A stretch of DNA of 9,501 bases from Hyphomicrobiales bacterium (GTDB lineage Bacteria > Pseudomonadota > Alphaproteobacteria > Rhizobiales > Devosiaceae), in contig WFOP01000284.1 in the NCBI GenBank assembly GCA_015487985.1, positions 1 to 9,501 on the forward strand. The letters are read 5' to 3'. The notes below the pieces were generated by a model. That model saw nothing but the letters and a program-made list of their open reading frames with translations. It had not been told where the DNA came from and made no database searches. This document shows, in pieces, positions 1 to 6,301 of the stretch. Positions within the stretch are counted from its first letter, which is position 1, and each line of letters begins with the position of its first letter. A program made the translations under genes and the position numbers.

Positions 1-405
1 ATTATACCATGAACGGTCAAAAAGAACGCATTCCCCCGCCGCCGGCAGATGAGAAATATAGCGCTGAAAATACCATTGCACCTGTTCGCGGTCTGAAGGG
101 GCAGGCAGGGCGACAACTCGGGTCTGGCGTGGATTGAGATTTTCGCGATAGCGCTTGATGCTTCCCCCCTTGCCGGCGGCATCGCGCCCCTCAAATATGC
201 TCACAATGCGCATCCCGCTGTTCTTGAGATGGGATTGCAGCTTGACCAGTTCCACCTGCAATTCCAGCAGGCGCGCTTCGTATTTTTTCCATTTCATCTT
301 TTTATTATATGGATAGTCCCCCGAGGTCAGCGCCGCCTCGCCAATTGCTGCGGGCAGTTCGGGGTTGTCCAAATCAAAATTGTCGAGCGCCTGTGCCAGT
401 TTCAT
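1..405 (-). CDS. ppk2: Polyphosphate kinase 2 (PPK2 family), N-terminal part, cut by window edge
   Basis: The 135 visible residues form the start of a cytosolic PPK2-type kinase, which moves phosphate between polyphosphate and nucleotides. The P-loop [11 protein letters not shown] lies at residues 71-81 (Walker lysine K79), followed by [10 protein letters not shown] at 91-100, WYFQRY at 111-116 and LFDRSWYN at 128-135, all hallmark PPK2 blocks in the usual order. The pre-core helix with YPY and LQVELVKLQ (31-57) also fits. The C-terminal half lies beyond position 1. I chose the ATG at 405-403: it has a GGAAAG ribosome site about 8 bases upstream and the length matches the family. An in-frame ATG at 450-448 would add 15 unfamiliar residues and lies upstream of the likely transcript start. 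Whether it prefers ADP/GDP or AMP cannot be judged from this part. It may be its own transcription unit, because a terminator separates it from gcrA. Confidence 0.93.
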   Translation of the reverse strand, partial: MKLAQALDNFDLDNPELPAAIGEAALTSGDYPYNKKMKWKKYEARLLELQVELVKLQSHLKNSGMRIVSIFEGRDAAGKGGSIKRYRENLNPRQTRVVALPAPSDREQVQWYFQRYISHLPAAGECVLFDRSWYN

Positions 406-452
406 CTTTTTTGCTTTCCAAATCTGTTGTTTAACCCTCAGGCAACCCATCA

Positions 453-481
453 ACCCTATGACCTTGGGACAAGTTTGACAA
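453..481 (-). promoter_or_regulatory. Candidate sigma-70 promoter for ppk2
   Basis: Reading the minus strand, TTGTCA (481-476, 5 of 6 to consensus) is followed after 17 bases by TAGGGT (458-453, 3 of 6). The expected transcript start near 446 would exclude the upstream ATG at 450 and supports the chosen ppk2 start. The weak -10 keeps confidence low. Confidence 0.35.
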
Positions 482-506
482 TTCAGGGTGCTATTGCTTT
501 GGTCAC

Positions 507-532
507 AAAAAAAGGCTGCAACCAGTGCAGCC
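507..532 (-). terminator. Intrinsic terminator after gcrA (possibly bidirectional)
   Basis: GGCTGCA (514-520) and TGCAGCC (526-532) form a perfect 7-bp stem with a 5-base loop. On the minus strand it is followed by seven T (513-507), about 45 bases after the gcrA stop codon, so it should end gcrA transcription. On the plus strand the stem is followed by TCTTTTGTTTTT, so it could also stop transcripts in the other direction. Confidence 0.82.
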
Positions 533-576
533 TCTTTTGTTTTTGCCGGTGGCAATTACTAAATAACTGCTGAAAT

Positions 577-1107
577 CTATTTTTTCTTGCGCTCGATCGT
601 ATGATAGGCGCGTCCGGCATGAAATTTACAATAGGGGGCCTTTTCATCTGAATCATGCCCGCAGAAATGAAAATCATCGTGCAGCGGGTCGCCAATTGGC
701 CACTTGCAGGTTTTTTCAGTCAGCTCCAACAGGCCAATACGTTCTTCAATCGGAATGAAAATCTCTGCCTGGCGGGCTGCAAGTCGTACCCCCTCCTGTT
801 CTATGACCACGGGGCTGAGAGCATTTGCCCCTGATACGGGAGTTGACATAGTGCGGCGTTTCATGCCGCCACCTGAGCTGACATTGCCCCCCCGTGGATT
901 TGTATGTCTGGAAACCCGGCTTGCGCTTCGTGCCCTCTGGGAGGATGTGGCGGGTTTGGCCCGACCGGAAAGTTTCAGCCGATGAACTTTGCCGATAACC
1001 GCGTTTCGTGTCACCCCTTCACCCAGTTCAACTGCAATTTGAGACGCGCTCAAGCCCTCCATCCAGAGTTTTTTTAGAATGCTAACGCGATCATCAGTCC
1101 ATGCCAT
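577..1107 (-). CDS. gcrA: GcrA cell-cycle regulator
   Basis: 176 residues, close to the roughly 170 usual for GcrA. The N-terminal helix-turn-helix domain spans residues 3-49: WTDDRV (3-8), LKKLW (11-15), GLSASQIA (18-25) and VTRNAVIGKVHRL (32-44). A basic, glycine- and serine-rich linker (about 50-95) follows, then a C-terminal block with CKWPIGDP (134-141), FHFCGH (146-151) and PYCKFH (159-164), whose Cys/His residues are typical of the family. In Caulobacter GcrA binds sigma-70 RNA polymerase and activates promoters carrying CcrM-methylated GANTC sites; that role is inferred here by homology. The first turn reads ELGEGV where the GcrA proteins I remember read LGGV, an apparent extra residue near position 30. 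The ATG at 1107 has GGAGG 10 bases upstream. The gene ends at a terminator (507-532) and diverges from argD. Confidence 0.96.
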   Translation of the reverse strand: MAWTDDRVSILKKLWMEGLSASQIAVELGEGVTRNAVIGKVHRLKLSGRAKPATSSQRARSASRVSRHTNPRGGNVSSGGGMKRRTMSTPVSGANALSPVVIEQEGVRLAARQAEIFIPIEERIGLLELTEKTCKWPIGDPLHDDFHFCGHDSDEKAPYCKFHAGRAYHTIERKKK

Positions 1108-1135
1108 TTGCAGAATCCTCCAGCGTGCTGCAAAT
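1106..1135 (-). promoter_or_regulatory. Hairpin presenting the gcrA ribosome-binding site, with a GANTC site
   Basis: On the minus strand ATTTGCAG (1135-1128) and CTGCAAAT (1113-1106) are perfect 8-bp complements around a 14-base loop. The loop carries the Shine-Dalgarno GGAGG, and the 3' arm takes in the first two bases of the start codon. A GANTC site (GATTC, 1117-1113) straddles loop and arm. The arrangement would allow translational control of gcrA (temperature, small RNA or protein), but the stem is short and AU-rich, so it could also be chance. Confidence 0.45.
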
Positions 1136-1187
1136 CAGGTGAAAGGCAGCAGTTAATACCATAGGTCGTAGTGTTATCGGAATTTCA

Positions 1188-1201
1188 CACGATATATCGT
1201 G
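1188..1201. promoter_or_regulatory. 14-bp perfect palindrome, candidate operator
   Basis: CACGATATATCGTG is identical on both strands. It sits about 8-21 bases downstream of the predicted gcrA transcript start, a place where a bound dimeric repressor would block transcription. I do not recognise the binding protein. It could also act as a small hairpin at the 5' end of the mRNA. Confidence 0.4.
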
Positions 1202-1207
1202 GCCCCA

Positions 1208-1222
1208 TTAACCGGATATTAA
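1208..1222 (-). promoter_or_regulatory. CtrA box (TTAA-N7-TTAA) over the gcrA promoter
   Basis: The minus strand reads TTAA, seven bases (TATCCGG), TTAA, an exact match to the full CtrA consensus. It overlaps the predicted -10 (TAATAT, 1221-1216) and the likely start site near 1209. In Caulobacter CtrA represses gcrA, and a site in this position would do so by blocking polymerase. The motif match is seen; binding is inferred. Confidence 0.58.
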
Positions 1223-1245
1223 ACAAATGGGTGAATCCGTGACAA
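1216..1245 (-). promoter_or_regulatory. gcrA promoter with a GANTC site in its spacer
   Basis: TTGTCA (1245-1240) is followed after 18 bases by TAATAT (1221-1216), or after 17 by TTAATA. The spacer contains GATTC (1237-1233), a CcrM methylation site between -35 and -10, the placement typical of GcrA/CcrM-dependent promoters. The expected start near 1209 gives a leader of about 100 bases before the gcrA ATG. Confidence 0.52.
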
Positions 1246-1357
1246 GGGAATTTTCTACTTTTCCCGGAAAAAAACATGTGGAAAATAAGGGATTTCCGGC
1301 AACTTATTGTTGCGCTGGTTTTTATTGAGTCAAGTCAATCACTTATCTTGCGCCGCA

Positions 1358-1385
1358 TTGACACCGCACAACTCGTGCGGATAAA
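1358..1385 (+). promoter_or_regulatory. Candidate argD-argF-hslO promoter
   Basis: A perfect -35 box TTGACA (1358-1363) is followed after 16 bases by GATAAA (1380-1385, 4 of 6 to consensus). A transcript would start near 1392 and run about 120 bases to the argD start codon. The terminator-like hairpin that begins only a few bases later (1399) is hard to reconcile with a simple constitutive promoter, so this is either regulated by attenuation or not the main start. Confidence 0.48.
1364..1380. promoter_or_regulatory. Inverted repeat filling the argD promoter spacer, candidate operator
   Basis: CCGCAC-N5-GTGCGG is a perfect 6-bp inverted repeat that starts directly after the -35 box and ends at the -10. 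A dimeric repressor here would exclude polymerase. It does not resemble the E. coli ArgR box. CCGCAC recurs once at 1463-1468. The regulator is unknown. Confidence 0.42.
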
Positions 1386-1398
1386 AGAAAGTTATAAA

Positions 1399-1425
1399 CG
1401 TGCCCCGCTCCGGAGCGCGTTTTTT
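1399..1425 (+). terminator. Terminator-like hairpin in the argD leader
   Basis: CGTGC (1399-1403) pairs with GCGCG (1415-1419, one G-U), then after one mismatch CCG (1405-1407) pairs with CGG (1411-1413) around a 3-base loop. Six T follow directly (1420-1425). No plus-strand gene lies upstream for it to terminate, so it is either an attenuator of argD or the end of a short unrecognised RNA. Confidence 0.45.
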
Positions 1426-1464
1426 GGTTTTGGCGTCAAAAATCCGGTGAAATTCACCAAAACC
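1426..1464 (+). promoter_or_regulatory. Alternative pairings in the argD leader
   Basis: GGTTTTGG (1426-1433) is perfectly complementary to CCAAAACC (1457-1464). This excludes two local hairpins built from the same bases: TTTTG/CAAAA (1428-1432 with 1437-1441) and GGTGAA/TTCACC (1446-1451 with 1453-1458, practically no loop). Such competition fits a regulated leader, but I recognise no known riboswitch class. Confidence 0.3.
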
Positions 1465-1513
1465 GCACGCCGATTGTTAAATAATTTCACCCCATTGTCT
1501 TGAGGAGACCCCG

Positions 1514-2710
1514 GTGACAGATTCAATCAATTCTGCCTTGTTCCCCACTTACGCACGCGCAAAAATTTCTTTTGAGCGAGGCCAGGGGGTGCGACTGTTT
1601 TCGGCAGAAGGGGAAGAATATCTGGATTTCATGTCCGGCGTCGGGGTGAATGCATTGGGTCACGGGGATGCCCATATAGCTGAGGCCCTTCACAAGCAGG
1701 TCGACCAGTTGTGGCACGTCTCCAATGTGTTTTCCATTCCGCAGGCCGAAAAACTGGCTCAGCGTCTGAGCGAAGCGACATTTGCCGACTCGGTATTCTT
1801 CACAAATTCAGGCGCCGAGGCTATTGAATGTGCACTGAAAACCGCGCGGCACTATTTCTTTGACTTGGGCCAACCTGAAAGGGTTGAAGTGATCGCTTTT
1901 ACCGGTGCATTCCACGGGCGCACCCTTGGCACCATCGCGGCGGGGGGGAATCCGGCCTATATCGAGGGATTTGGCCCTTCCCTGTCCGGCTTTCACCACC
2001 TGCCACCCGGAGATATTGAAGCGGTGGCCAGGCTTGTATCGGATAAAACCGCCGCCATTCTGATTGAACCCGTTCAGGGGGAAGGCGGAGTCGGCGTGAT
2101 TGAGGAGGGATTTCTGCAAGACCTGCGCAAACTGTGTGATACCCATGGACTTTTGCTGATACTGGATGAAGTGCAGACGGGGTACGGGCGCACGGGCAAA
2201 TTTTTCGCCCATGAATGGGCCGGTATTGAACCCGATCTGATGGCCATTGCCAAGGGCATCGGGGCCGGATTTCCCCTGGGGGCCTGTCTGGCAACAAAGA
2301 AAGTGGCAAAGTCGATGGTTGCCGGTACCCATGGCTCCACCTATGGCGGCAACCCGCTTGCCTGTGCCGTGGGCAATGCGGTTCTTGACAGGGTTCTCGC
2401 CCCCGGGTTTATCGAGCATGTGGAGGAAATGGGTCATGTTCTGTCCTGGCACATGCACCAGTTGATGCAGAAATATCCTGATCTGGTGCAGGATGTACGC
2501 GGGAAAGGGCTGATGGTGGGGATGAAAATCACCCCGCCGGTTCGCGATGTCGTAAAGCGCCTTCAGGACCACAAATTACTTGCGGTGGCCGCAGGCGACA
2601 ATGTATTGCGTTTGCTTCCCCCCCTGATTATCACCAGGGACCATATAGAAGAAGCCTTTGAAAAAATCGACGCCACACTGGCCGAGGTTGCGGCTGAGGA
2701 CGAGAAATAA
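1514..2710 (+). CDS. argD: Acetylornithine aminotransferase
   Basis: 398 residues, a class III PLP aminotransferase of normal length. It transfers an amino group from glutamate to N-acetylglutamate semialdehyde in arginine biosynthesis, and ArgD enzymes often also serve lysine synthesis as N-succinyldiaminopimelate aminotransferase. Visible motifs: NSGAEA (98-103) and FHGRTLG (133-139) for PLP phosphate and ring contacts, EPVQGEGG (185-192), LDEVQTG (217-223) with the pyridine-binding D218, and [13 protein letters not shown] with the Schiff-base lysine K247. The GTG start is supported by GAGGAG at 1502-1507, six bases upstream, and by the family-like N-terminus ending LFPTYAR. It is first in an operon: its TAA overlaps the argF ATG by one base. 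Expression may depend on the promoter and leader at 1358-1464. Symbol argD is chosen over astC or other class III enzymes because argF follows. Confidence 0.96.
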   Translation: MTDSINSALFPTYARAKISFERGQGVRLFSAEGEEYLDFMSGVGVNALGHGDAHIAEALHKQVDQLWHVSNVFSIPQAEKLAQRLSEATFADSVFFTNSGAEAIECALKTARHYFFDLGQPERVEVIAFTGAFHGRTLGTIAAGGNPAYIEGFGPSLSGFHHLPPGDIEAVARLVSDKTAAILIEPVQGEGGVGVIEEGFLQDLRKLCDTHGLLLILDEVQTGYGRTGKFFAHEWAGIEPDLMAIAKGIGAGFPLGACLATKKVAKSMVAGTHGSTYGGNPLACAVGNAVLDRVLAPGFIEHVEEMGHVLSWHMHQLMQKYPDLVQDVRGKGLMVGMKITPPVRDVVKRLQDHKLLAVAAGDNVLRLLPPLIITRDHIEEAFEKIDATLAEVAAEDEK

Positions 2711-3654
2711 TGAGCAACACTCCATCAAACTTTCCTGTACGCCATTTCCTTGATCTGAAGGATTTCTCCAGAGAAACCTTGCGTGCCATTCTCGACCTGT
2801 CCATGGACCTTAAAACCCGCCTTGCAGATGGGGATCGTCCCCAATTGCTCAAGGACAAAACCCTTGCGATGATTTTTGAACGTGAAAGCACCCGTACGCG
2901 GATTTCCTTTGATGTGGGCATGCGTCAGTTGGGGGGGGAGACCATAATGCTGACCGGCAGGGAAATGCAGCTCTCACGCGAAGAAACCGTTTCCGATACG
3001 GCCCGGGTTCTCTCGCGGTTTGTTGATGCGATTATTATCCGTATCCTGTCCCATGATGATTTGCTTGAACTGGCCGGTGCCGCAACCATTCCGGTGATCA
3101 ACGGGCTGACCCATCTTTCCCACCCCTGTCAGGTTTTGGCCGACATTCAAACCTATGAGGAACATCGCGGACCGATTTCTGAGGCAACCGTTACCTGGGT
3201 GGGGGATGCAAACAATGTTCTGGCCTCATGGATCCACGCGACAAAAATCTTTGGCAACAAGCTCAATATTGCGGTGCCTGACGCCTATGGTCCCTCTCAG
3301 GGGATGCGGGCGGATATTGCCGCCGCAGGGGACCTGATACAGCTTGGTGATGATCCTAAAGCCGCCGCCAAGGGGGCTGACCTTGTTCTGGCCGATACTT
3401 GGGTCTCCATGGGGGACAAGGATGCGGATAAGCGCCGGGAAATTCTTGGCCCCTATCGTGTTGACCAGAATCTGATGGATCTGACAGCAAAGGATTCCCT
3501 GTTTATGCATTGCCTGCCTGCGCACCGGGGCGACGAAGTTTCCGCGCAGGTGATGGATGGTCCCAAATCGGTGGTATTTGATGAGGCGGAAAATCGCCTT
3601 CATATTCAAAAGGCCATTCTGGCGTGGGTATTTGGAATTGAGAAGCTGACATGA
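2710..3654 (+). CDS. argF: Ornithine carbamoyltransferase
   Basis: 314 residues, full length. It makes citrulline from ornithine and carbamoyl phosphate in the cytosol, usually as a trimer. The carbamoyl-phosphate motif STRTR is at residues 60-64, HPCQ at 138-141, the ornithine-binding SMG loop at 233-235, and HCLPAHRG at 267-274 with the active-site cysteine C268. These separate it from aspartate carbamoyltransferase. The ATG overlaps the argD stop codon by one base (TAATG), so the two are probably translationally coupled; they catalyse non-adjacent steps of the same pathway. The 3' end overlaps the hslO start by four bases. The catabolic OTC alternative (arcB) is unlikely without arc genes nearby. 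Confidence 0.97.
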   Translation: MSNTPSNFPVRHFLDLKDFSRETLRAILDLSMDLKTRLADGDRPQLLKDKTLAMIFERESTRTRISFDVGMRQLGGETIMLTGREMQLSREETVSDTARVLSRFVDAIIIRILSHDDLLELAGAATIPVINGLTHLSHPCQVLADIQTYEEHRGPISEATVTWVGDANNVLASWIHATKIFGNKLNIAVPDAYGPSQGMRADIAAAGDLIQLGDDPKAAAKGADLVLADTWVSMGDKDADKRREILGPYRVDQNLMDLTAKDSLFMHCLPAHRGDEVSAQVMDGPKSVVFDEAENRLHIQKAILAWVFGIEKLT

Positions 3655-4640
3655 GCAAAATATCATTAACGGCGTTGGGACTGGATCGCGAAGAAAGCGG
3701 CGATGATGTGGCTGTGCCCTTCACGCTGGATCGCCTTGGATGCCGGGGGCGGGCAGTTCGTCTGTCCGATGCCTTTCATCAGATTGTGACCGCCCATGAT
3801 TACCCCGCCCCGGTTGCCCGTGTGCTGGGGGAAGCGGTTTTGCTGACCGCACTTATGGGCTCGTCCCTGAAGTTTGAGGGGCGGTTTATTCTGCAGTCCC
3901 AGACCGATGGCGCCGTGAACATGATTGTGGTTGATCTGGATGCCCCCGATGGCCTGCGGGGATATGCCCGGTTTGATGCGGATGCCATTGAAAATGCCAT
4001 CAAGGCCAAACAGACAGACACCGCCAGCCTTCTGGGAAAAGGAAGCCTGGCCATGACCGTTGATCAGGGTCCCAATACCGAGCGCTATCAGGGAATTGTT
4101 GAAATCACAGGTGTGGGCTTTGAAACGGCCGCTCACCGTTATTTTGGCCAGTCCGAGCAAATATTGACCGCTGTCAGACTGGCGGTTGCCGAACACAGCA
4201 TAAAAGGTGAGGCCACACCGCGCTGGCGGGCAGGTGGCATGATGGTGCAGTTTCTGCCCCGGACCGGTGGCCAGCCTGTTGCAGATTTACCCGGCGGGGA
4301 TGATCCTGAAATTGAGGAGCGCCCGATAAATGATCCCGATAACTGGCTTGAGGCCAAGTCGCTTTTTTCAACCCTGAGTGACGCCGAGCTGGTTGATCCC
4401 GAGTTGAGCGCCGAGCGCCTTTTGTTTCGCCTGTTCAATGAAAAAGGCGTGCGGGTTTTTGAGCCATTGGCGCTTGTGGCGCGATGTTCATGTTCCGCAG
4501 ATCGCACCGAAGCAATGCTGATGGCTAACTTTAGTGAAGAAGAACGCGAGGCAATGGCGGTTGAGGGGGAGATTGAAGTGAAATGTGAGTTTTGCTCTGC
4601 CGCATATTATTTTAATCCCAATCAGTTTCTGACCGATTGA
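3651..4640 (+). CDS. hslO: Hsp33 redox-regulated molecular chaperone
   Basis: 329 residues, slightly above the roughly 290-330 of the family. Hsp33 is a cytosolic holdase that oxidative unfolding activates to protect proteins from bleach or peroxide. The N-terminal substrate-binding domain carries the AHDYP...[17 protein letters not shown] region (48-75) and [15 protein letters not shown] (77-91). The C-terminal zinc switch is complete: C279-x-C281 and C312-x2-C315, giving CxC-x30-CxxC. The ATG overlaps the argF TGA (ATGA), so translation is coupled to the arginine genes. I recall this argD-argF-hslO order from other alphaproteobacteria; no functional link between arginine synthesis and the chaperone is evident. 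A short acidic insert (about 213-230) precedes the linker. Confidence 0.96.
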   Translation: MSKISLTALGLDREESGDDVAVPFTLDRLGCRGRAVRLSDAFHQIVTAHDYPAPVARVLGEAVLLTALMGSSLKFEGRFILQSQTDGAVNMIVVDLDAPDGLRGYARFDADAIENAIKAKQTDTASLLGKGSLAMTVDQGPNTERYQGIVEITGVGFETAAHRYFGQSEQILTAVRLAVAEHSIKGEATPRWRAGGMMVQFLPRTGGQPVADLPGGDDPEIEERPINDPDNWLEAKSLFSTLSDAELVDPELSAERLLFRLFNEKGVRVFEPLALVARCSCSADRTEAMLMANFSEEEREAMAVEGEIEVKCEFCSAAYYFNPNQFLTD

Positions 4641-4680
4641 ATGAATAAAACTGACAGTGTATCAGCCGATGCTTTAGTGC

Positions 4681-6129
4681 CTAGACACGCCAGAAACGTG
4701 GCGTGAACAGCACAAATATAATCAGGATTTCAAGGCGCCCCACCAGCATGCCCGCAATAAGCAGCCATTTGGAAACGTCCGCCAGCGGCTGAAAACTGCC
4801 GGCGGGCCCGATAATTTCGCCAAGCCCCGGCCCCACATTGGAAATTGCCGTTGCCGCCCCTGAAAGAGCGCTCACCATATCCATGCCCGTGGCCGCCAGC
4901 AGCACCGCCAGAACGAAAAAACTCAAAATATACAGGAAAACAAAGCTTTGAATGGAGATGGAAACGCTTTCGGGAAGTGGCGCGCCATTATAGCGTTTCA
5001 CATATATTCTTGACGGGGACAGTATCTGGCGCACATGCTGATAAAGGTCCCGCGCCAGCACCTGAAACCTGAATATTTTAATCCCGCATGAGGTGGAACC
5101 GGTGCAGCCCCCGATAAATGTGAGGACAAAGAATATTGTCATCGCCAGCGGCCCCCACAAACCATAGTCAATCGTGGCATATCCGGTGCCGGTCATTACC
5201 GAAACCACGGAAAACAGCGCATGGCGAAATGCTTCTTCCCCGTGATAAATGTTGATCTGTACCTGAATCAGCGTCATCATCAGCGACACCAGAAGGATAA
5301 GCCCGAAAAAAGTGCGCACCTGCGAATCGCTAAATAGTTGTTTCCACCTGCCATGTTGCAGTGCTCCCAGATAAAGCGCAAAAGGTATGGCCCCGGAAAT
5401 CATGAAGAATATACTTGTATAGTCGATGGCAGCGGACTGGAATGACTCAATTGAACCATCTCGGGTTGAAAATCCTCCCGTGGCAACGGTGGTCATGGCG
5501 TGGGAAATAGCATCAAAGATGCCCATTCCAAAAAACCAGTATGCGCCGGCGCAAAACAGGGTCAAACCGATATAAACCGCCGTCATTCCGCCTGCAATCT
5601 GGGCTGCGCGAGGCAGGATTTTATCCGGGGTTTCAAACGCTTCGGCCTTGAACATCTGCATGCCACCCACCTGCAGGGTTGGCAAGACCGCAATTGCCAT
5701 CACCACAATACCAAGTCCGCCAAACCATTGCAAAAGGCTGCGCCACAACAATATGCCCGGCGGTGCCACATCAAGTCCGGTGATAACCGTTGCCCCGGTT
5801 GTCGTGATGCCCGACATGGCTTCAAACATGGAATCGGTGTAGCTCAGCCCCATGTCCGACCAGTAAAATGGCAGCGAACTGAAAAAGGTCAGCACCACCC
5901 AGATCAATGCGGTTAATAAAAATGCCTGCCTGAGGGTCAGTGTCTCGATCCGTCCAGAAGAGGATGCCCACAAGCCGCCCCCGCTCAGGGTTGTGACAAG
6001 GGACGCACCAAGGAACACCCGCCAGTTTTCGTGGCCAACAATTGCATCCGCCACCGCAGGCACAAGCATGGCCAAACCAAGACTTGCCACGAGCGCGCCG
6101 ATAATTGCCAGAATGGTTCGAAAATCCAT
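4681..6129 (-). CDS. trkH: Trk-type potassium uptake protein, membrane subunit
   Basis: 482 residues, the usual TrkH length, strongly hydrophobic with about ten membrane segments plus four re-entrant pore loops. It conducts K+ inward across the inner membrane. The four selectivity-filter repeats are visible: SGITTTGATVITG (106-118), VATGGFST (215-222), MTGTGYAT (312-319) and ISNVGPG (429-435), each with the key glycine. GGCTGSTSCGIKIFR (340-354) is a conserved TrkH block, and the C-terminus RLEILIIFVLFTPRFWR (465-481) is typical. The ATG at 6129 has AGGA about 7 bases upstream. It normally works with the NAD-binding regulator TrkA, which is not encoded in the window. It converges on hslO with 40 bases between and diverges from the phosphatidyltransferase gene. 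Confidence 0.95.
   Translation of the reverse strand: MDFRTILAIIGALVASLGLAMLVPAVADAIVGHENWRVFLGASLVTTLSGGGLWASSSGRIETLTLRQAFLLTALIWVVLTFFSSLPFYWSDMGLSYTDSMFEAMSGITTTGATVITGLDVAPPGILLWRSLLQWFGGLGIVVMAIAVLPTLQVGGMQMFKAEAFETPDKILPRAAQIAGGMTAVYIGLTLFCAGAYWFFGMGIFDAISHAMTTVATGGFSTRDGSIESFQSAAIDYTSIFFMISGAIPFALYLGALQHGRWKQLFSDSQVRTFFGLILLVSLMMTLIQVQINIYHGEEAFRHALFSVVSVMTGTGYATIDYGLWGPLAMTIFFVLTFIGGCTGSTSCGIKIFRFQVLARDLYQHVRQILSPSRIYVKRYNGAPLPESVSISIQSFVFLYILSFFVLAVLLAATGMDMVSALSGAATAISNVGPGLGEIIGPAGSFQPLADVSKWLLIAGMLVGRLEILIIFVLFTPRFWRV
4686..4705 (-). terminator. Hairpin at the 3' end of trkH
   Basis: CACGCCA (4686-4692) and TGGCGTG (4699-4705) are perfect 7-bp complements with a 6-base loop, within the last codons of trkH. 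No T run follows on the minus strand, so it may stabilise the mRNA end or assist Rho-dependent termination between the convergent genes rather than be an intrinsic terminator. Confidence 0.28.
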
Positions 6130-6211
6130 ACAAGGTCCTGGAAAGTGAATTTCAGGCTCAACAAATACCAGCTTCGCGCTTTCTTACAAGCCCGCTTGCG
6201 CTGAGAAAGGT

Positions 6212-6229
6212 GATGTCATCAATTTGATG
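6212..6229. promoter_or_regulatory. Compound palindrome between trkH and the phosphatidyltransferase gene
   Basis: GATG-T-CATC (6212-6220) overlaps CATCAA-T-TTGATG (6217-6229), so three GATG/CATC half-sites alternate in 18 bases. This divergent 172-bp gap also holds ACCCT-N8-AGGGT (6240-6257). Either could be an operator; no known regulator consensus is matched. Confidence 0.33.
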
Positions 6230-6267
6230 GGCCTGTATTACCCTTCGATGTTAGGGTGAGAACACGG

Positions 6268-6273
6268 TATAAA
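6268..6273 (+). promoter_or_regulatory. Possible -10 element of the phosphatidyltransferase gene
   Basis: TATAAA lies 28 bases upstream of the start codon. The best -35 at the right distance, TTCGAT (6244-6249, 18-base spacer), is poor and lies inside the ACCCT/AGGGT inverted repeat, so activator dependence or chance are both possible. Confidence 0.25.
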
Positions 6274-6301
6274 ACATTAAAGGTTTTTTGGGGAAAGACA
6301 A

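Larger units (their letters stand above)
1108..1513. other. Divergent control region between gcrA and argD
   Basis: This 406-bp stretch has no convincing gene. It carries the gcrA promoter and its sites on the minus strand (about 1106-1245), and the argD promoter, leader hairpins and ribosome site on the plus strand (1358-1507). Four GANTC sites fall in or next to it: 1113-1117, 1233-1237, 1327-1331 and 1520-1524 (the last just inside argD). Between them, 1246-1340 holds further inverted repeats of unknown use, for example CCGGAAA (1264-1270) with TTTCCGG (1293-1299), and ATTGA-N6-TCAAT around 1325-1340. Confidence 0.7.

Noticed and set aside
406..450. Upstream in-frame ATG (450-448) for the PPK2 gene
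   Set aside because: It lies upstream of the predicted transcript start near 446, lacks a good ribosome site, and the added residues are not family-like.
1246..1299. Inverted repeats GGGAA/TTCCC and CCGGAAA/TTTCCGG
   Set aside because: Long spacings and no T run or promoter register; noted as structure but not called as sites.
1276..1503. A 75-codon plus-strand open frame directly upstream of argD, ending in the argD ribosome site, rich in arginine
   Set aside because: No ribosome site before its ATG, no recognisable protein features, and it covers the argD promoter and leader hairpins. An arginine leader peptide is conceivable but unsupported.
1808..2572. A 254-codon open frame antisense to argD
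   Set aside because: It lies wholly opposite a clear conserved gene and its protein has no family features; it is a codon-bias shadow. The same holds for the antisense frames over argF, hslO, trkH and dcd.
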